Positions 35,948 to 44,140 of a stretch of 64,000 nt of DNA are shown here, piece after piece (positions within the stretch are counted from its first letter, which is position 1; every line of letters begins with the position of its first letter). Made by a program: the position numbers and the translations under genes. Source of the stretch: Proteiniclasticum sp. (GTDB lineage Bacteria > Bacillota > Clostridia > Clostridiales > Clostridiaceae). The notes beneath the pieces were generated by a model. That model had not been told where the DNA came from. It saw nothing but the letters and a program-made list of their open reading frames with translations, and did no database searches. The stretch covers positions 53,165 to 117,164 of the forward strand of contig NZ_DOPX01000012.1 in assembly GCF_003514505.1 (NCBI RefSeq), in the 5' to 3' direction.

Positions 35948-35976
35948 ATCATACGCATTTTTAGAAACTTATTCAA
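35948..35976 (-). promoter_or_regulatory. Sigma-A promoter of the gcv operon
   Basis: Minus-strand -35 TTGAAT (35971-35976), exact 17-bp spacer, -10 TATGAT (35948-35953). Confidence 0.7.
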
Positions 35977-36426
35977 TAAGGCTTGTGTAATAGTTTACAA
36001 CGTTTTTTTGATGACTTTTTCACAAAAATGAAGATATTTAAAACAGATACTGGGTTATTGTTTTACTGTACTACTCAGTAAAAGAATGGTATCAAACAGA
36101 TTCTGTTTTAGATGAACTCAAAACAGTTTATTTTTCTTCCTTATCCTCTTGATTTTAATACGTTGACGTGCTCCTTGCCATACACATTATTTTAGTACAG
36201 CGTTTTTCAGAAACAATTCTTCAACAATAAAAAACACCCATCCTATGAACTATTTCACATACATTCATTAAAAACTGATAATTTCATCAAAGATTCTTAC
36301 ATTTGATAGTATTTAAATAAAACACAGCGCTTTCTATCTCTTTTCTATGAACATCTAAAGGTTTTCTTTTAACATATCATGAATCATGTAACCTATGTAT
36401 GTATGTTTGTTGAAACTTCTGTGTAC
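35977..36426. other. gcvT-korA divergent intergenic region
   Basis: About 450 bp without a gene. It contains the dyads TTTTACTG-N7-CAGTAAAA (36061-36083) and AAACAG-ATT-CTGTTT (36094-36108), plus a lone AAAACAG at about 36120. No glycine riboswitch or other known RNA element was recognised. Confidence 0.6.
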
Positions 36427-36429
36427 TTC

Positions 36430-36457
36430 AGGAATGACCGCATTCCTTTGTTATAAT
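36430..36457 (+). promoter_or_regulatory. korA promoter -10 with overlapping inverted repeat
   Basis: -10 TATAAT at 36452-36457 lacks a good -35. The perfect inverted repeat AGGAATG-ACCG-CATTCCT (36430-36447) covers the -35 and spacer. A regulator probably controls this promoter. Confidence 0.55.
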
Positions 36458-36489
36458 TGAGGCATCAAAAATTATACGAGGTGAATACT

Positions 36490-38172
36490 ATGGATTTTAA
36501 CCTACTCATTGGTGGCGCTGCCGGTCAAGGGATGGAAACATTCAGTGCCACTTTATCAAAAATTCTGCAGAAGAGAGGATACCACCTCTTTACACTGCAA
36601 GATTATATGTCCAGAGTTCGAGGTGGACATAACTTCTTCCAAATCCGCTTTTCAGAAAAACCCGTGAAAACACATAGGGACGATCTAGATGGAATCATTG
36701 CTCTCAACAGTGAAACCATTGATCTTCACCTGAATCGTCTTCACGAAAATGGATTTATCATTGCAGATGAGGATGTCCCTCATCATGATCCAAGACTCAT
36801 CACAATCCCAGCTAAAAAACTTGCTAAGGAAGTTGGAAATCCTAAAGTCCAGTCCAGCGCAATTCTTGGGGCTCTCCTGAAAATATATGGAATGGACCTT
36901 ACTTTTGTAAAAGAAATCTTTTCCTACAAATTTGATGACAAAGTAGTTCAGCAGAACATGGAAGCTTTTCAGAAAGGCTATGAGCTCACTCAAGCCCGAT
37001 TTACAGAGCCAGAAAGAAGTACAGAGAAGACCATGATGCTCCAGGCCAATGAAAGTATTGCCTTAGGTGCCCTTGCTGCGGGTCTTAAATTCTACAGTGC
37101 TTATCCCATGACCCCTGCGACTTCCATCATGAGCTATCTTGTGAAGAAATCTTTTGACGCAAAAGTTGTGGTGGAGCAGGCCGAAGATGAGATTGCTGCC
37201 ATCAACATGGCCATTGGCGCTTCTTATGCGGGTGTCCGGTCCATGACTGGAACATCTGGCGGTGGATATTCTCTTATGGTAGAAGCTGTAGGTATGGCTG
37301 GAATCATGGAGACACCATTGGTTATTGCTGAAATACAAAGACCAGGGCCTGCCACCGGACTGCCAACAAGAACAGAACAAAGTGACTTGAATTTCGTCAT
37401 TCATTCCTCTCATGGTGAGTTTCCCAAGATGGTCATTGCTCTGAGACATCCGGAAGACGCCTTTTATCAGACTGCAAGAGCTTTTAATCTAGCTGATAAG
37501 TATCAGATCCCAATCATCATTCTTGGTGATCAGTATATGGCTGATGCCATCCGAACAGTCAAACCTTTTGATCTCAGCAAAGTGAAGATTGAGCGGAACC
37601 TTGCGGATGAATCTGTCTACCAGAACGGTAAAGAGTATAGACGTTATGAATACACTGAAACAGGAATCTCTCCACGACTTATTCCTGGAAAAGTGGAAGG
37701 AACCATGGTCAATGTAGACAGTGACGAACACGATGAATTTGGTAATATCACAGAATCTGCTGAAGTTCGCGTCCGTATGGTAGACAAACGTGCAAAGAAG
37801 CTGGAGCTATTGAAAGAGGACCTATTGGAACCTGATCTTCTGGGACCAGAGGATCCAGATATTCTCCTTCTAGGATTTGGAAGTCTTCATAGCCCTCTTT
37901 CCGAAGCAGTGGATCTCTTAAATGCCGAAAGTGGAAGTAAGTACTCAGCCCTTGTCTTTGGTGATGTATGGCCATTGCCAACAAAAAAACTTGAGGAACT
38001 CTCTTCAAAAGCAAAACTTCTCATAAATGTGGAGCAGAACAGTACCGGACAGCTTGCCGCACTAATCAGTCAGGTCACTGGTATCAGAGTTCACCAGTCT
38101 GTACTGAAGTATGATGGAAGACCACTTTCTGCGACCGAAATTAGAGACAAAATACTGGAGGGACTGAAATGA
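36490..38172 (+). CDS. korA: 2-oxoacid:ferredoxin oxidoreductase, fused gamma-alpha subunit
   Basis: Together with KorB this oxidises a 2-oxoacid to its acyl-CoA and reduces ferredoxin. The 561 residues start at ATG 36490 (GAGGTGAATACT upstream; an earlier ATG at 36457 lies in the promoter). The gamma domain comes first (1-190; LLIGGAAGQGMETF, SRVRGGHNFFQIRFS). The alpha pyrimidine-binding domain follows (SAYPMTPATSIMSYL, VVEQAEDEIAAINMAIGASYAG, TGTSGGGYSLM), then a transketolase C-terminal-like domain. It is of the KorA/IorA-like gamma-alpha fusion type. The acid may be 2-oxoglutarate or a branched-chain or other oxoacid; sequence alone does not decide. Confidence 0.92.
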   Translation: MDFNLLIGGAAGQGMETFSATLSKILQKRGYHLFTLQDYMSRVRGGHNFFQIRFSEKPVKTHRDDLDGIIALNSETIDLHLNRLHENGFIIADEDVPHHDPRLITIPAKKLAKEVGNPKVQSSAILGALLKIYGMDLTFVKEIFSYKFDDKVVQQNMEAFQKGYELTQARFTEPERSTEKTMMLQANESIALGALAAGLKFYSAYPMTPATSIMSYLVKKSFDAKVVVEQAEDEIAAINMAIGASYAGVRSMTGTSGGGYSLMVEAVGMAGIMETPLVIAEIQRPGPATGLPTRTEQSDLNFVIHSSHGEFPKMVIALRHPEDAFYQTARAFNLADKYQIPIIILGDQYMADAIRTVKPFDLSKVKIERNLADESVYQNGKEYRRYEYTETGISPRLIPGKVEGTMVNVDSDEHDEFGNITESAEVRVRMVDKRAKKLELLKEDLLEPDLLGPEDPDILLLGFGSLHSPLSEAVDLLNAESGSKYSALVFGDVWPLPTKKLEELSSKAKLLINVEQNSTGQLAALISQVTGIRVHQSVLKYDGRPLSATEIRDKILEGLK

Positions 38173-39026
38173 TCAAGAAAAAAGAATTTGTTACCTTTGA
38201 AACCGCTTGGTGTCCAGGCTGTGGAGATTTTGCCATACTGGAAGCTTTAAAAGAAACTTTGGAAGAAATGAATAAAAATCCTCACGAAGTTCTTGTTGTC
38301 GGCGGAATCGGACAAGCAGCCAAGACCCCTCAATACATCAATGCCAATGGCTTTGAAGGTCTACACGGAAGAGCCCTTCCCCCTGCTGCTGCTGCGAAAA
38401 TCGCAAATCATAAACTGACCGTAATCATAGATACCGGAGATGGAGATTCTTATGGTGAAGGCGGAAACCACTTTATCCATAATATTAAACGAAATGTGGA
38501 TATGACTCATTTCGTTCATGACAATCAGATTTACGGACTCACAAAAGGTCAGAGTTCTCCCACATCTGATTTAGGACATGTGACTGATTTTACGCCACAT
38601 GGTGTGAATACAAACCCAATTAATCCAATGGTGGCCGCCATCGGACTCGGATGCGGTTTTGTCGCTAGAGCATTCAGTGGAGACAAAGAACATTTGAAAA
38701 CCATCATGAAAGCTGCCATCAACTACAATGGTTATGCCCTGGTAGACATCCTCCAGCCCTGTGTGAGCTTTAATAAAGTTAACACTTTTGCCTGGTACAA
38801 AAAGCGTGTCTATAATCTGGATCTAGATGCATCCTATAACCCTACTGACAAAGTAAAAGCTTTTGAAAAAGCACTGGAATGGGGAGATAAGATTCCCACC
38901 GGTATACTGTATATAAATGACGGCCCCAGCTACGTGGACAAGGTACCATTCCTTCAAGATAAAGCACTGGTGGATCTGCCCGTTGAACATGAGACCATTC
39001 AGTCTTTCCTGAACGAATTTATGTAG
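38169..39026 (+). CDS. korB: 2-oxoacid:ferredoxin oxidoreductase, beta subunit
   Basis: This 285-residue beta subunit binds thiamine diphosphate and the proximal 4Fe-4S cluster. It has W-C15-P-G-C18-G at the N-terminus, GIGQAAKTPQYINANGFEGLHGRA, and the ThDP signature GDGDSYGEGGNHFIHNIKRN, followed by NQIYGLTKGQSSPTS and a further cysteine in ILQPCVSFNK. It overlaps korA by 4 nt (ATGA). No separate ferredoxin (delta) subunit gene follows; electrons probably go to a soluble ferredoxin. Confidence 0.94.
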   Translation: MIKKKEFVTFETAWCPGCGDFAILEALKETLEEMNKNPHEVLVVGGIGQAAKTPQYINANGFEGLHGRALPPAAAAKIANHKLTVIIDTGDGDSYGEGGNHFIHNIKRNVDMTHFVHDNQIYGLTKGQSSPTSDLGHVTDFTPHGVNTNPINPMVAAIGLGCGFVARAFSGDKEHLKTIMKAAINYNGYALVDILQPCVSFNKVNTFAWYKKRVYNLDLDASYNPTDKVKAFEKALEWGDKIPTGILYINDGPSYVDKVPFLQDKALVDLPVEHETIQSFLNEFM

Positions 39027-39031
39027 TTCAC

Positions 39032-39080
39032 AAGGGATTGCGCATACTAGTAAACCTAGTAGTGCCGCAATCCCTTTATT
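39032..39080 (+). terminator. Terminator after korB
   Basis: 11-bp stem AAGGGATTGCG/CGCAATCCCTT with an inner ACTAG-type stem, then TTATTCTTTT. Confidence 0.8.
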
Positions 39081-39095
39081 CTTTTCTTCTACGAT

Positions 39096-39161
39096 CTACA
39101 CTTTGTAACCTAAAGATATGGCGATGCCTTTTGACTTTGCCGCCCACCTAATAGTTGAAGA
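39096..39161 (-). pseudogene. Possible C-terminal remnant of a lost gene
   Basis: On the minus strand 21 codons read SSTIRWAAKSKGIAISLGYK-V before a TAG, preceded in frame by another stop. The composition is protein-like but the family was not recognised. It could also be chance. Confidence 0.25.
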
Positions 39162-39192
39162 CTACCGCTTCTGTTCTTGATTACTTATAGAA

Positions 39193-39238
39193 AAACACAA
39201 AGAAAACCAGGAAGGGGATCCTGGTCTTCTTTGTGTTT
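39193..39238. terminator. Terminator downstream of the siderophore transporter operon
   Basis: Long near-perfect stem AAACACAAAGAA.ACCAGG with TTCTTTGTGTTT, between korB and the substrate-binding protein gene. Confidence 0.8.
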
Positions 39239-39313
39239 AAGGAGTGTATAAAGTATAGGTTGTATTAGTAATATCTTCTGAGACTATTTCAGTGAACGAT
39301 AGGCCTTCACCGA

Positions 39314-40303
39314 TTATTTCTCAAGGGATTCTGAAATCTCATCCAGCATGATACCTGTTCCAGTAAAACCACCGGAAGTGATGTACCATACTTCAGGATT
39401 GAGGTAATGAATCTTACCATTTTTAAAGGCTTCTGTTTCTTTTATAATGTCGTTATCCATTGCTGCAGATGCATCGGTTTCTCCGCCAACCACAGCTGCT
39501 CTATCAATAACATAAAGATTCTCTGGATTTTTTTCTAGAATGTACTCATAAGTGATGCTCATTCCATGGGTCGCTTCTTCAATATTCTCATCTGCTTCCT
39601 TGAATCCCAGGGTGTTGTGAACGATACCGAATCTGGAGACTCTACCATAAGCGCTAAGTGATCCGTCATTAGCTAAAACCACTAAAGCATTTTCATCTTT
39701 TTCTGCTACTTTTTCAGTAATCTCTTCCACTTTAGCTTTAAGAGAAGAAATATTCTCTTCAACTTCACTTTCTTTTCCAAACAGCTCTCCAATGAGCGCA
39801 GCATTATCTTCTACTGAACTCATATAATCTTCACTGTTTACAGTGAGATAAACAGTAGGTGCGATTTTAGATAATTCTTCGTAAGCTTCCGCAGTTCTTC
39901 CAGAAATAAAAATCACATCTGGAGACAGTTCAAAAATCTTCTCAAAATCAGGTTCCTTTAAGGTTCCAACGTTGGCGTACTTGCTCTCATCTTTATACTT
40001 CTCAAGGAAGGAAGGTATGTTTCCCATTGGAAGCCCAATGACCTCAACGCCAATATTATCCATGATATCCAGAAGACCATAGTCAAAAACAATGACTTTT
40101 TCTGGATTCTTAGATAAAGTCACTTCACCAAGCTCATGAGTAATTGTCATTTCACCAGCTTCTTCTGGGACGTTGACACTTTCCACTGAAGTTTCAGGAG
40201 TTTCTCCTGGTTCCTCTGCCTTTGCGCTGTTTCCACAGGCGGAAAGCACCATGACAGCACTGAGTAATAGAGCGGAAACAATGATATTTTTCTTGTTTTT
40301 CAT
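39314..40303 (-). CDS. Siderophore ABC transporter substrate-binding lipoprotein
   Basis: A 329-residue periplasmic-binding-protein-like lipoprotein. The signal ends in the lipobox LSAC with lipidated Cys23. The mature part is a class III (helical backbone) ferric-siderophore binder: GEVTLSKNPEKVIVFDYGLLDIM, LGFKEADENIEEATHGMSITYEYIL and a C-terminal YLNPEVWYITSGGFTGT. It resembles the FatB/CeuE/YclQ group. It is encoded last in a permease-permease-ATPase-binding protein operon behind a Fur box, supporting iron-siderophore uptake. The siderophore is unknown. Confidence 0.9.
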   Translation of the reverse strand: MKNKKNIIVSALLLSAVMVLSACGNSAKAEEPGETPETSVESVNVPEEAGEMTITHELGEVTLSKNPEKVIVFDYGLLDIMDNIGVEVIGLPMGNIPSFLEKYKDESKYANVGTLKEPDFEKIFELSPDVIFISGRTAEAYEELSKIAPTVYLTVNSEDYMSSVEDNAALIGELFGKESEVEENISSLKAKVEEITEKVAEKDENALVVLANDGSLSAYGRVSRFGIVHNTLGFKEADENIEEATHGMSITYEYILEKNPENLYVIDRAAVVGGETDASAAMDNDIIKETEAFKNGKIHYLNPEVWYITSGGFTGTGIMLDEISESLEK

Positions 40304-40343
40304 TTTTGCACCTCTTAATTTATTGTCTTATTGATTCAGATCA

Positions 40344-41165
40344 TTACATGACTTTTTTTGATAATAGAGTTAATGGAGTACCAGGAACTTCGCAGTCACA
40401 CAAACCTTCCTGGTAATATGTACAGATTTTCTTCCCACCCAGATGATGCACATCAAACTCCATATCAAATACTTCGCTGAGCACCTGAGCATCTATGATA
40501 TTTTCAGTATCATCGTAGTATTTGATATGACCATCCTGCAGCGCAACAATCTTATCGGAATAGCAGGAAGCAAAGTTGATATCATGAATGACAAGAACAA
40601 CCGTCTTGCCCAAATCATCTACAATCTTTCGCAGAATCTTCATGATCTCCACCGCATGTTTCATATCCAGATTGTTCAATGGTTCATCAAGCAGAATATA
40701 CTCTGTGTCTTGGGCAAGCACCATGGCAATATAAGCCCTTTGCTTCTGGCCTCCTGAAAGCTCATTGATATAACTGTTCTCTATGTCCTTCAGCTTTAGG
40801 TAATCAATGGCCTGATCCACAAACCGCTCATCACTCTCCGTGAGATTTCCCTTCGAATATGGAAATCTGCCAAAGGATACCAGTTCTCTCACCGTGAGCT
40901 TCACATTAAGATTATTGCTTTGCCTTAATATCGATATTTTCTTCGCCAGCTCTCTGGAGTTCCAGTTCTTCAGGGTGACTCCATCAATGGTCACCTCTCC
41001 TTCACTGACATCCATAAGCCTGGAAATCATGGAAAGAAGAGTGCTCTTGCCAGCTCCATTGGGCCCAATGAATGAGGTAATATATCCTTTTTCGATATTT
41101 AGCGTGACATTTTTTACCACTTCTTTGCTTTCATATCTCTTTGTTAGATTTCTTACACTGATCAT
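40344..41165 (-). CDS. Siderophore ABC transporter ATP-binding protein
   Basis: This 273-residue ATPase powers import through the two permeases. Walker A is GPNGAGKST, the signature LSGGQKQR, Walker B ILLDEPLNNLD, with H-loop VIHDINFA. It resembles FepC/FatE/YclP ATPases. The final about 30 residues carry CTYYQEGLCDC, three cysteines not needed for an ATPase. Its ATG overlaps the upstream permease stop by 4 nt. Confidence 0.94.
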   Translation of the reverse strand: MISVRNLTKRYESKEVVKNVTLNIEKGYITSFIGPNGAGKSTLLSMISRLMDVSEGEVTIDGVTLKNWNSRELAKKISILRQSNNLNVKLTVRELVSFGRFPYSKGNLTESDERFVDQAIDYLKLKDIENSYINELSGGQKQRAYIAMVLAQDTEYILLDEPLNNLDMKHAVEIMKILRKIVDDLGKTVVLVIHDINFASCYSDKIVALQDGHIKYYDDTENIIDAQVLSEVFDMEFDVHHLGGKKICTYYQEGLCDCEVPGTPLTLLSKKVM

Positions 41166-42106
41166 AATTGATTCTCCCTTAACAGCAGATAAATGAAATA
41201 GAGTCCACCGATAAAATTAATGATTACACTGATTGGTGTACTGAACACAAAAATTCGTTCCACCATCAGCTGACCGTACACCAAAGCTGTGGAGCTGATG
41301 AGCATCGCACCGATTAACAGATACGTGTGCTTGAAAGTTTTTAGAAGCTCTCTAGAAAGGTTCGTCACAAGGATTCCAAGAAAAGTGATGGGACCCACCA
41401 AAGCTGTAGATACCGAAATGAGCACAGCAACGATGATGAGCATGGAATTGACAAGTTTTTTATAGTTGATCCCGAGATTTACCGCATGATCCTTTCCTAA
41501 AGAAAGAACATCCAGTTCTTTCGCCTTCATCATCCCCATTGCCATTGTCCCAATAAGAAGTACTGCAGAAATCACAAGAACATCTGTGTTGATATTATTA
41601 AAACTTGCGAAAAGTCTTCCTTGTAGTGTAAGAAACTCATTAGGATCAATGATGACCTGAAGGAAGGATGAAGCACTTCTAAAGAGTGTCCCCGTGATGA
41701 TTCCTACAAGCAGCAGGAGATAAATATTACCTCCAACTTTCCGAAGTATTCCACCAAGAATCCCTACACTGAAAAGAACCATAATCCCTACGGAAAAGAG
41801 AAAAGAAATCCTCACATCCACTTTAGCTATGGCTTCTGATCCAATGAAGAATATGGAGACAGTCTGAATAAAAACAAATACTGAGTCTAATCCCAGGACG
41901 CTGGGCGTAAGTATTCGGTTTTCCGTTACTGTCTGGAAGATCAGTGAAGCATATGCTATGGCTCCTCCAGTAAGAGTGATGGCAAGAATCTTAGGTATTC
42001 TTCTGGACAACGCATATTCATAACTGTTGGGGTTAAGCCCAAGAAACAGAAACAGTGCTATCCCCAGAAGGAGGAGTATACTCAGTACAGTCATTTTTTT
42101 CTTCAT
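41162..42106 (-). CDS. Siderophore ABC transporter permease (FecCD type)
   Basis: A 314-residue membrane protein with about nine helices, FecCD/BtuC family. Visible are ALSRRIPKILAITLTGGAIAYASLIFQ, LTPSVLGLDSVFVF, LGINYKKLVNSMLI and GPITFLGILVTNLSRELLKT. It corresponds to FatC/YclO. It is the second permease gene in the operon, 1 nt after the first. Confidence 0.93.
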   Translation of the reverse strand: MKKKMTVLSILLLLGIALFLFLGLNPNSYEYALSRRIPKILAITLTGGAIAYASLIFQTVTENRILTPSVLGLDSVFVFIQTVSIFFIGSEAIAKVDVRISFLFSVGIMVLFSVGILGGILRKVGGNIYLLLLVGIITGTLFRSASSFLQVIIDPNEFLTLQGRLFASFNNINTDVLVISAVLLIGTMAMGMMKAKELDVLSLGKDHAVNLGINYKKLVNSMLIIVAVLISVSTALVGPITFLGILVTNLSRELLKTFKHTYLLIGAMLISSTALVYGQLMVERIFVFSTPISVIINFIGGLYFIYLLLRENQL

Positions 42107-42107
42107 A

Positions 42108-43055
42108 TTACTTCTTCACCCCCTTGAAAATCAGGTACAAGAAGACAATGCTTCCTAATACCCCCACCGTTAAGGATATGGATATTTCATAGGGGTAAAT
42201 GAGAACTCTGCCTAGTATGTCGCAAAACAGAAGAAACACTGCACCAAGCAGTGCGGTCGTACCAAGACTGTTCTTTAAATTGTCACCACGAACCATGGAG
42301 ACAATATTAGGCACAATAAGACCCACGAAAGGAATACTGCCAATGGTGACCAGAACTGCACTGGATATGAGGGCTACAATCGCCAGTCCAATGTTTACGA
42401 TGAGCTGATAATTAAGACCAAGATTTTTAGCAAAATCCTCTCCCATTCCAGCAATGGTGAACTTGTTGGCGAAAATATAGGCTATTATCCCCAGTGGAAT
42501 CGCCAGATAAATGATCTCATACCGTCCCTTTGTAACCATAGAGAAACTACCCTGAAGCCACGCGTTGATGTTCTGGATGAGATCAAAACGGTAAGACACA
42601 AAAGTAGTAATGGAATCAATGAGGTTTCCCAGCATAATGCCCACCAAGGGAATGACGATTACATTTTTCACTTTGATTTTTCTTAGGATGAACATAAATA
42701 AGAACGTTCCTCCCAAAGCAAAAATAAAAGCGATTCCCATCTTACCGATTACCGGTAATCCAGGCAGGAAAATCATGGATACCAGGATGCCAAACTTGGC
42801 TGAGTCCATTGTTGCAGCAGTACTGGGGGAAACAAACTTGTTTCTTGTGATCTGCTGCATGATAAGCCCTGATATACTAAGTGCCATACCTGTGATGAGA
42901 ATGCTGATCAGTCTAGGTATTCTGCTTAACATAAATACCAGAACTTCAGTTTCGCCACCATTGAATAAATCCTGAATTGATAAGGTTTTTGCTCCGATAA
43001 ATAGAGAAATCACCGATAAGATGATTGTGGCCACAATTAAATGTTTATTTTTCAT
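42108..43055 (-). CDS. Siderophore ABC transporter permease (FecCD type)
   Basis: A 315-residue FecCD-family permease, probably the heterodimer partner of the gene downstream. Stretches include MLSRIPRLISILITGMALSISGLIMQ, VSPSTAATMDSAKFGILVS, LGLNYQLIVNIGL and IPFVGLIVPNIVSMVRGDNLK. It corresponds to FatD/YclN. It is first in the operon, 75 bp downstream of a near-perfect Fur box. Confidence 0.93.
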   Translation of the reverse strand: MKNKHLIVATIILSVISLFIGAKTLSIQDLFNGGETEVLVFMLSRIPRLISILITGMALSISGLIMQQITRNKFVSPSTAATMDSAKFGILVSMIFLPGLPVIGKMGIAFIFALGGTFLFMFILRKIKVKNVIVIPLVGIMLGNLIDSITTFVSYRFDLIQNINAWLQGSFSMVTKGRYEIIYLAIPLGIIAYIFANKFTIAGMGEDFAKNLGLNYQLIVNIGLAIVALISSAVLVTIGSIPFVGLIVPNIVSMVRGDNLKNSLGTTALLGAVFLLFCDILGRVLIYPYEISISLTVGVLGSIVFLYLIFKGVKK

Positions 43056-43129
43056 ATCTTATAACAGTGTATTCCCCGTTATGTTTGACACCTCACTCTA
43101 TTCATTGATATAATTGAACATGACGAAAT

Positions 43130-43144
43130 TGATAATCATTCTCA
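43130..43144. promoter_or_regulatory. Fur box between the siderophore operon and the AraC gene
   Basis: TGATAATCATTCTCA matches the 7-1-7 Fur consensus TGATAATNATTATCA at 14 of 15 positions. It lies between the divergent promoters, so ferric uptake regulator can repress both the transporter and the regulator when iron is sufficient. Confidence 0.8.
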
Positions 43145-43231
43145 TTTATAGTAACAAAAAGTCGAATAATTATCTAATAGAGTATTTGGTTTTTTATAAC
43201 GATATTTGGGTAAAAGAAAGGAGAGGTTCAT

Positions 43232-43957
43232 TTGTTCATCGAACGGAACCCCAGAGAAGTGGCTGAAGACTTTTATGCAAGCACCTTCATTGCGGTGAGC
43301 GCCTACAGCTATGATGGAAAGATTCAGTATAGTGGCGGTGACCACTACCGATATGCAGATTATGACATTATAAATAATCTTTTAGAAAAAATGTTATACC
43401 CTAAAGATACAAACTATACCTCATTGACTCTGTCCAATGACAAGGGGTATCATTACACAGCCTACTACATCAACAAAACAAGTCCTAAGGATGGCTTTGT
43501 CATCATGGGACCTTATAATCAGGATGATCTTGAACGAGTAAACAACCTGAATATTTGCTATTCCAACAACCTATATATGGCACCACTCAATCAAACATTA
43601 GATCTGTGTCCAGCGAATGGTTGTGCCAGCTGCTACAGTCTCAATGTCCGTAGAGCCATGAACTATATTCAAGCTCATTATAAAGAAAATATCACCCTTG
43701 ATACCCTTGTATCACATCTTAATCTGAATAAAAGCTATTTCTGTACTCTTTTCAAAAAAGAAACTGGTGTAACTTTTACCCATTACGTGAACTTAGTAAG
43801 GGTTGAAAAAAGCAAAAGACAGCTCCTTAAAGATAATCGATCTGTCCTAGATATTGCCCTCTCAGTGGGATTTAGCAATCAGAACTACTATACAATCACA
43901 TTTAAGCGAATGACCAGCATGACTCCCATGGAGTTCAGAAAGAAAGCCTATATTTAA
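43232..43957 (+). CDS. AraC-family transcriptional regulator, divergent from siderophore operon
   Basis: A 241-residue regulator. The N-terminal about 130 residues form a sensor of the type found in PocR-like AraC proteins. Between sensor and DNA-binding part is C-P-A-N-G-C-A-S-C, a C-x4-C-x2-C cluster. The C-terminal 100 residues hold two helix-turn-helices: ITLDTLVSHLNLNKSYFCTLFKKE and VLDIALSVGFSNQNYYTITFKR. The start is TTG (43232-43234), with GGAGAGG upstream. A role as activator of the transporter in response to its siderophore is inferred from position. Confidence 0.88.
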   Translation: MFIERNPREVAEDFYASTFIAVSAYSYDGKIQYSGGDHYRYADYDIINNLLEKMLYPKDTNYTSLTLSNDKGYHYTAYYINKTSPKDGFVIMGPYNQDDLERVNNLNICYSNNLYMAPLNQTLDLCPANGCASCYSLNVRRAMNYIQAHYKENITLDTLVSHLNLNKSYFCTLFKKETGVTFTHYVNLVRVEKSKRQLLKDNRSVLDIALSVGFSNQNYYTITFKRMTSMTPMEFRKKAYI

Positions 43958-44044
43958 TTTCTTTTATTATACAATAATAAGTTTACTTTGTAACCATTAT
44001 AATTTAAATTAAATCTTAATTAACAGATTTATAACTATTTTTGG

Positions 44045-44078
44045 TAGTCTGCAGTATTCTCTGCAGACTATTTATTTT
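44045..44078 (+). terminator. Terminator after the AraC gene
   Basis: Perfect 10-bp stem TAGTCTGCAG/CTGCAGACTA with a 6-nt loop, then TTTATTTT. Confidence 0.85.
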
Positions 44079-44104
44079 GGATCATCAGCATTCCATGCTA
44101 GAAT
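44077..44104 (+). promoter_or_regulatory. Extended -10 promoter of the TIM-barrel protein gene
   Basis: TTGGAT (44077-44082), 16-bp spacer, TGC-TAGAAT (-10 at 44099-44104). The core ATGCTAGAAT is identical to that of the azlC promoter. Confidence 0.55.
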
Positions 44105-44140
44105 CAAAATATACCGAAGTTAAACGAGGAGGAACTAAAA

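Noticed and set aside
35911..36456. Glycine riboswitch before gcvT
   Set aside because: None of the conserved core could be found on the minus strand, although this is the usual place.
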